NCBI GenBank assembly: GCA_012845835.1 | Contig: JABAKD010000025.1 | Location: forward strand, 21,539,923 to 21,603,922 | Direction of reading: 5' to 3' | Source: Undaria pinnatifida | Lineage: Eukaryota > Sar > Phaeophyceae > Laminariales > Alariaceae | Length of the DNA: 64,000 nt | Shown: one piece after another, positions 57,791 to 64,000 of the stretch | How positions within the stretch are numbered: position 1 is the first letter of the stretch | Layout of the letters: the number at the start of each line of letters is the position of its first letter | Program-made: the position numbers and the translations under genes | Notes under the pieces: model-generated | What the model was told of the DNA's origin: nothing | The model's database searches: none | The model's input: only the letters and a program-made list of their open reading frames with translations

Positions 57791-60700
57791 GCTTACTTTG
57801 CAGCATCGCGTATTATGCGATAGAAACGGTCCATAGATAGGATGTCCCCGGAAACACCGGCAGCTTTCTATTCAACCAATCCTTCTTTCTCGCTCAGCTC
57901 TCCGGCGCTGTAGCACCCCCTCAGCCCTACGCATGTGGGCGTCGGTGCAAAGTAGGCATTCGGCAACTAACATATGCACCGTAGTCTGCATAACCTTTGA
58001 CGGCGCCGATATGGAACGCCGGTTAAAAGGTCGGCAGTTCCGGGCATTGTCCAGCAAACGGTAATGATGCCCTTCTCCTACCGTGCCGCCAAACGCTCCC
58101 GTCGATCCTCTAAAGCCCTAGTAAGACGCCCTTCGATGCTCTCCTCCATCATCTGACATCCGCTGATACTTTCAACCATCCCTCGGCGGCGTGGGGGGAC
58201 GCCGGAGCAAAACGGGCACCCCAGCAGTTGAATCCGTCTGGCGCCCTTCACCCTAACCTACCCACCGCTCCTGCACCCCACCTGTTGATGGCGGACGTCA
58301 TGCCCGATTGGCGCTGTTCTGATGTTCCTCGAATCCTCGGGGTATTTAGCTGCGACCATCCTCTTTCTAGCCTCGTCGAGAATGGCTGACTCTCTCGCCC
58401 GCGCTTGCTCCCTCCCTGCATCGCTATTGAGTGGTAGCTGCAAGACAGATGTTGACGGGAGCTCCCGGGAATTCCCAGGCCTGCTGGCTCGGTACACCCT
58501 CGCCCGCCCGTACCGGTAGGTACCTGTTCCCCAAGCCGACAATAGAGCTGATACAAGACAATCATTGCCAAGAAGAACAAAAACAAGTGCCTTACATACA
58601 ATAAAGCCACCGCCCAGACAGCGTAAGCCACCGCCCAGACAGCGTAGATACTCGTTGATTGCCTGGAGTCATATCGTGTACACCTCTACGCATGCACAAG
58701 AGTAATGCAAAGGCAGCAGTCGCATGGTCTTCATCGATTTCTCTACAATGTTGTACAAGCAGTTCTGTACAATGAAATTGCAGCAGCATAATTCACAGCC
58801 AATGTACCCATACTACGCTGTTGTTGACTCAGTGCGTATGGGTAAGGCTCGCTTTACATGTAGTCTATATGAATTAACGAGAACAAGTCTAAATGAAAGG
58901 ATCAACTCATAGCTCGCATCGTACACGAGTGAAACGAACACGATAATACTTGTGTGTTGTATAAGGCAACCATGTCAGCCCAAAAATACAGACAACAGGA
59001 GCCTGAGAAAGGTGAATATTCTGGTTACTGTTCAGAATGATCCGGTAGAATTTTGAAATCTACAACACGTTTGGTCTACAACAGCATGCATGTGTTTGTT
59101 GGTGATCGAATGATCATGATACGCGACGAGCATACAGGCGGACAGCACGAGCAACAGACGAACAGAGCACGAATAGCAGGCGTACCTGCAAGCGATTTAA
59201 GACCAACCGTAGGACTGTAGTCAAGTACCAGCGGACACATAAATAGATGATTTCCAGGTAACCACACCTAACGCCCAGAAAGGCCCATCTACTCGCAAAA
59301 CAGAATACTAGTATACGTCACGGTAGATACCATCGTCGAGCATCGGGCATGCAATATGTACGATTCCAAGCCCCGCGCATTGTACGCGCTTTGAACATAA
59401 CTGACATGATAGCCCCTACATACATAGTCTAACTATACACCCGTGCGACAACATGATACCCATAGCGGCACCGCAGTATGGTACACGTATGACACGGTAC
59501 AGCAGCATGCGATAGCAAGCATTCCCCCGGTACATGCGTGCGAGCGCCGCACATCTGAGCCAAACCCTACCCGACCACAGGTAGGCTGTATCACAACTAA
59601 CAGAAATACTGCACTGCAGTAGCGGTGTAGTCTGTTCTAGGCAAGCCAGGGCGCCGCGAACAAAATAACGAAACATTTATGGATATTTTTTTTGTCCTTC
59701 GTGACCAGTCGAGTCCACGGATCCATTTTTGGTTTTTGATTGCAGCTTATTTTCTCTGTTAAAACCGGAGTCATCCCACGGTCAGGTGTTGCACGTTTTG
59801 GCCCAAGCCTTAGAGTCCTTGATTTTCAGGTTGGACTCCTAAAGTGTGGAGCTATCGGTCAGTACGAAGAATTTTACGAGATAAAATTGTTAGAGGACTA
59901 GCGCATGCCTGCTAAACGATGTTGTCGGGTTGCGCAAACAAACTCTCCGAAGGTATGCTTCGCGTGAAATGTCGACCTCCTCGTTTAAGAGATTTCTGCT
60001 GTACTCCTGTCGTGGGATCACTCGATACTTAAAACGAACAACATGATACCAAAAAACATATTGGCAATATGTTACATGTTTTGCCATTTGTATCACCTGG
60101 TATGCGCCACCAGACTATGCCGTAAAGTGATATATGCGATTTTTGTATGCGGAACATCCGGCAGTGACAAAATACCACCGAAACCAGGAATATGGTATTT
60201 AGATCACGCTATCGCCTTCTTGGGCTCTCCGTTCTCACGTGTTGGAGCCACTCGCACCTGTTGCTATACCCATTATCTTCGGAGTTATAAGCTTTTGCAC
60301 TTTCAGGTTTCGCGACGTACAGGGCCACTCGTACGAGTGGCACATGAAGCGTGCTACGCCAGAAATAGCACGTTTGCCCAGGCCAATTTTTTTTTTATTG
60401 GCCGGCTCCTCGACTGGGGACACCAGATCACTTGTGTTGCCTGTCTTTACTCCTGTCATTGTAAACTGTGCCGGCGGGATTGATCATCGGTCGGAGCAAG
60501 CACTATTGTTCCAATCAAATTTAAGTTTTTGGGTGGGTAATGGGTCGTGTTGGAATGGGAAGCCGCAGACAAAAGGACATGAACGTCTATCGTAGCGTGT
60601 ATCGCGTACGCACGGTGGTAAAAATGGGGGTGGGTGCCCCTCGTCGCGTAGAACAGATCCGCCAACCGGTTCCACGCAAGCACTGCGTCGATCAGAATCC

Positions 60701-61037
60701 TCTCCTCCCAAAGATTGCCCTATAGTGACGTCTGTTATGTGCGTCCGGCCGAGCCATCTCCGCTCAAAAATAGTATGTGCACATCATTCGGGCTTGCGAC
60801 GGTGCGCACGTGCCGGGGAAAATCATTTGGCACTGGTTATATATTTGCTGTGTTCTGCCCTCATGCATTCTGTGCTTGACGGGACACCATGTTGTTTGGA
60901 CCGTCCACCATGTCGTTTTCACCATCCTTCGCGTTTTTATGTCGAGTGATTCCACGGTATCCCCGCCGACATTTTTTTGACGAAATAACCGGTTTCGAAA
61001 CCAGCTCCCGGCCGTATCTCCGGAAATATAGTGCCCG
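57791..61037. other. No certain gene
   Basis: Holds the possible degraded coding region at 57872-58542. Plus frames at 60043-60595 are open for about 120-146 codons but overlap each other and match nothing I know. Confidence 0.35.
57872..58542 (-). other. Possible degraded coding region, unrecognised
   Basis: Minus-strand pieces with a charged, helical look: 58542-58258 (SDAGREQARARESAILDEAR), a middle part near 58230-58090 (GMVESISGCQMMEESIEGRL) and 58057-57872 (STAPSK-like start, VAECLLCTDAHMRRAEGVLQ). They sit in different frames separated by stops. This could be a pseudogene or exons whose borders I cannot set. Confidence 0.25.
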
Positions 61038-61553
61038 TTGCCACTCCGACGTTATCGTTCGATAGCCCTAGCAAACGACGAAATACGGGAAGATTTGTTT
61101 TTCATGGCATCTTTGCTCGTGTCGAGCATCCATGAAACGTTCGGTAACGAAGATCGCTGGTTTAAGGGGGTTAGCGTACAACTGGTCTACCTTCCGTCAT
61201 GTTTTGGATCGTCCGTCATGTTGTTTGGCCCGCCCGTCATGTTGGTTTTGCTGGTCCATCATGTCGATCTTAACCGCTCTTCATGTCGGTTTGAGCGTCC
61301 GTCGTGTTGGTTGTCGACCACCCAGCATTTTGTGACGGGACTCATCGTGACACGTTGTCGTTATAAAAGCTGGGAGAAGGCGGACGAAAAAGGAGCTCGA
61401 CTGTACATCGCCGCGATCGGGCCGCTGTTGGGCTTTCCGGTGTTATTCTTAGTGATCATTACCCCCAGCTTCGACGCCTCTATCTATGGTCTTCCACTTG
61501 GTGCAGTTTGTTTCGACAATCCATATCCGATTGGGGCTGGTTCAAAGAAGTAA
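61038..61553 (+). other. Possible ORF with a hydrophobic C-terminal segment, unrecognised
   Basis: Open for 171 codons from a TTG, so the start is not credible. The C-terminal part reads LYIAAIGPLLGFPVLFLVII then YGLPLGAVCFDNPYPIG and could be a membrane-protein exon. The middle is made of a CCGTCATGTTG-type minisatellite (61190-61335), which may be what keeps the frame open. Confidence 0.2.
61190..61335 (+). repeat. CCGTCATGTTG minisatellite
   Basis: Five or six units of about 25 bp with (g)tccgtcatgttggtttg. One or two stray units lie at 60885-60930 (caccatgttgtttggaccgt). Confidence 0.6.
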
Positions 61554-61744
61554 TCCCTATATGGTACCAGTTGGGTAGTGGACACATACGGTAGTGGACA
61601 CATATAGTGATGGACACATGCTACGTACCGATAAGGTGCACATGCATTTTTTGGGGGTCCACTAGCTCGAGGAGCTCTATGTGGCCTACCCCGAACCTTT
61701 TATCCCCACCCAACAATTAATTTTATGCGAGCTAAAGTGCGAGA

Positions 61745-62045
61745 CCCAATAAAAAAAAAAAACGTGGCCAAGGTATGCAAAACAATCATGTTGCCAAACA
61801 TTATATAGTTACACACGATTTTAGCATCATGTCGCAAAACAAGAATGACATTCAGGCACTTTTGGAATCATAATGCACAACGAAAAGTACATTCACACGA
61901 TTTTGGAATTAAAACAAGACTGGCATTCAGACAAACCTGGAATCAAAATGCACAAGATAGATGAAACATTCACATGATTTTGGATTAGGGGCCCCCGCCA
62001 ATCACCAGCAACAAAATGGCTTAAAACGCGACCATTGTAGCACAT
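61745..62045 (+). repeat. Degenerate tandem repeat, possibly derived from the 240-bp element
   Basis: Three or more units of about 55-60 bp with cacgattttggaat and gcattcag blocks, preceded by aaggtatgcaaaacaatc, which also occurs near 22260. It ends in ttggattaggggcccccgcc and attgtagcaca, like the right part of the short TIR element. Confidence 0.35.
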
Positions 62046-62744
62046 CAGTGCCGGTTGATCGCCATTACGCCCGTGAACGTCCCTGTCACATATGGAAAAA
62101 AAACGGGTAGTAGCAGCATGAGCAGTGTCGGGGTTTCCGTGGTGTGCCGGTATTCCGGCTGGAACATGCCGGCGATTTAAAAGGACGACTGCAACCGTTA
62201 CGTTTCTACCAAACTAATGGTTGCCTCCGATTCCAAACCAATATCTCAGCCAAGGTGGCAGTGATGGCCATGCGAGGCAGCTACGCTGGGTCGGACAACA
62301 ATAGGTCATATCCTATTCCTTGCCTATATATGTTTCAAGTTTGACAGATCGTCCCTAGTGCTTATGATCTGCATGGCCCTTATATCATGTTGCCGTGTGA
62401 CAGCCGGACGATCTGATTGATCTAGGAAATAATTCCTCGGTGAGATATGTACTGACGCTGATCCCGGAGAACATAAACTTCCAGGCTGACGGTCTAGATG
62501 ATCTAAAGCAGATCGAGATCTGTCCAATGCAGGAAAAATGCTACAGCCCGCGCTTTGTGTTGGGTTCTAAGCCAGGCACTCGAGTGGCCTGGAGTCGGCA
62601 TAGAAAGCGGGGTATAATACTACTTGTATCAAGTACAAAATGTGGTTTAATGCTGTCATGCTACTGTATGTATATGGCACTGTTAGTTTAACGATTTATT
62701 TCATATGTCCCGTCTATGACCTTCGCCCTTTTATATTTGCTCTT

Positions 62745-62830
62745 TTTCCGTCCGTAGACGTAGCTCAGATCCCGTGTCAAAAAGCGGGCTGTTATCCCGC
62801 CTCCTCATTAAGCTACGTGACATATTTGCT
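62745..62830 (+). repeat. Repeat B fragment with tRNA-like features
   Basis: Reads tagacgtagctcagatcc, then GCGGG-CTGTTAT-CCCGC, a 5-bp stem with a 7-base loop whose middle is GTT after a T. This resembles the D-arm (TAGCTCAG) and anticodon arm of a tRNA. No T-arm or acceptor stem follows, so it is not a tRNA gene. Confidence 0.35.
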
Positions 62831-63699
62831 TTTTCGAGAAGACATATGAATAATGTAATCAATAGTACTTTGTACTCTTGTACTGCAGCCTTGGTCGACC
62901 AGCACAGCTGTTGCCTAGAGCACGGGGAGAGAACAATATCTTCCACGTCACGTGCTTCGATGAAACTTTGCATACAACGCAGTTGGGCAAGAGCCGCTAG
63001 GAAACAGGCCAGGTTACCACTCTGATCTCAGATTGGGGATCATACCCACGGGTTAGTTGATGGTACCGGCGTCACACCCATAGAAGTTACACAGTAGACA
63101 TGACAAGGCCAGGTATAAGCCGATTTCATCATTGTTAAGTCAGCTTTCTCTTCATATGGACACCGTAATATCGGCTACCTCACTATACAAGGACCTCGGT
63201 ATATGAATGGGAACCTCTAAAAACGTATAGCAGCACTACGCGTTATGATCGAATAAACCGTCCTTGTTCTGCGTGCTTGGCGTGTCGTGGGTGCCCCGCG
63301 CAGGTTCCTGCTGGCACGGCTGCACCATCGCGGTGCTTCAGAAACATCTTCCTCGACGTGCGCGGTGAGTTGACCTATTGCTATCAGCGGATCGGACTTA
63401 AATTTACGCACCGCCCTGGGCAGTTTCGTCCCGGGCGATCAATGCTGTCGTCCCTGACCATCCAAGTGGTAGGGGTTTAGAAATGGGTGTGTGATCCGGG
63501 GATTTATGCGTGTACAAGCACGCCAGCATAGATGGAATACCTGGAATTCCTTGTCAGAAGGAAGCGCTTGACGATATGACGTGAATGTGTGTGTTTGGTT
63601 TGGACGCATTCTACTGGAAGTAGCACTTTCTGGGTAGCATTTTGTCTGAATCACTGGGCCCGTTAGTCCGAAATCGTCGGAAATTCACTCCTCAGACGC
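62831..63699. other. No gene seen
   Basis: Short frames only. Confidence 0.4.
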
Positions 63700-63948
63700 C
63701 CGTTACGATATAGGTGTAGCACCTTTTTTCCTAGGTTCCTCAACTTGGGAGCTAAAGACCTCTCCCAAAAACAGAATGGGAGAAGAATATAAACTGCTAC
63801 CGGATGGAAAATTCCGTGACCAGTTATAGTAGTACACAACGTGAATCACATTCATAAACAAGACCAAATTTAGACGATTTTGGGTTAAGGAGCTCCGTTA
63901 TTCAGAAACCACTCAAGACAAGGAAAGCTACCTCCATCGTAGCACGCG
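63700..63948 (+). repeat. Short TIR element (240-bp family), copy
   Basis: Runs from cgttacgatataggtgtag to the end atcgtagcacgcg. It includes cctctcccaaaaacag, gacgattttgggttaagg and other blocks shared with the 13301 copy. Confidence 0.55.
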
Positions 63949-64000
63949 ACCTCATTCCTTTCAATGCATGAGCTTTCCCATGCCTAGGAGCTAGGCCATG

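Noticed and set aside
58255-58290. A 35-bp intron joining minus frames at 58.26 kb
   Set aside because: It would be far shorter than every other intron here; the frame break is more simply explained by decay.

Overview
The window looks like intron-rich nuclear DNA of a eukaryote. Coding sequence occurs as short exons with GT..AG borders that join in phase, separated by introns of about 200-980 bp, and most of the remaining DNA is repeats. An alga or protist is likely. A brown-alga-like stramenopile is my best guess from the look of the channel gene and the KDZ-type transposase remains. That placement is inference, not something the sequence proves.

Region by region. 1-16 kb is repeat-rich: a 67-bp palindromic tandem repeat (1.39-1.68 kb), a 760-bp element with terminal inverted repeats and TA flanks (3.30-4.06 kb), a satellite of near-palindromic GGAAGCTTCC units (4.48-5.96 kb), a diverged 200-bp direct duplication (6.87 and 7.59 kb), and scattered pieces of a KDZ-like transposase on the plus strand (7.9-14.3 kb). 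A dispersed repeat (9.78-10.72 kb) lies inside the transposase region; an inverted relative is at 46.8-48.0 kb. 16.2-19.7 kb is a second, larger satellite of the same family as 4.48 kb but in opposite orientation. 19.7-25.2 kb has little I can read.

25.2-40.9 kb on the minus strand is the main gene. I assembled 19 exons by hand into one open reading frame of about 1564 codons. It has a disordered N-terminus, a block of ankyrin-like repeat exons, a six-helix TRP-type cation channel with pore helix and S6, two further long hydrophobic segments, and a charged coiled-coil C-terminus. All exon phases agree.

41-64 kb is again mostly repeats, with one convincing small two-exon gene (45534-46683, minus, 154 codons, function unknown) whose intron holds a 128-bp minisatellite. 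Other features are an 850-bp pyrimidine-rich stretch (43.4-44.2 kb), a cluster of a dispersed repeat (49.3-50.7 kb), a roughly 285-bp GTT microsatellite (51.8-52.1 kb), GGTAC-rich tandem repeats (52.7-53.8 kb), and an array of TCCCATGGGA palindromes (56.0-57.8 kb) split by a second copy of the 760-bp element.

Splice sites, domains and repeat families were read by eye. No alignment, search or structure prediction was run, so exon ends could shift by a few codons and repeat borders are approximate.
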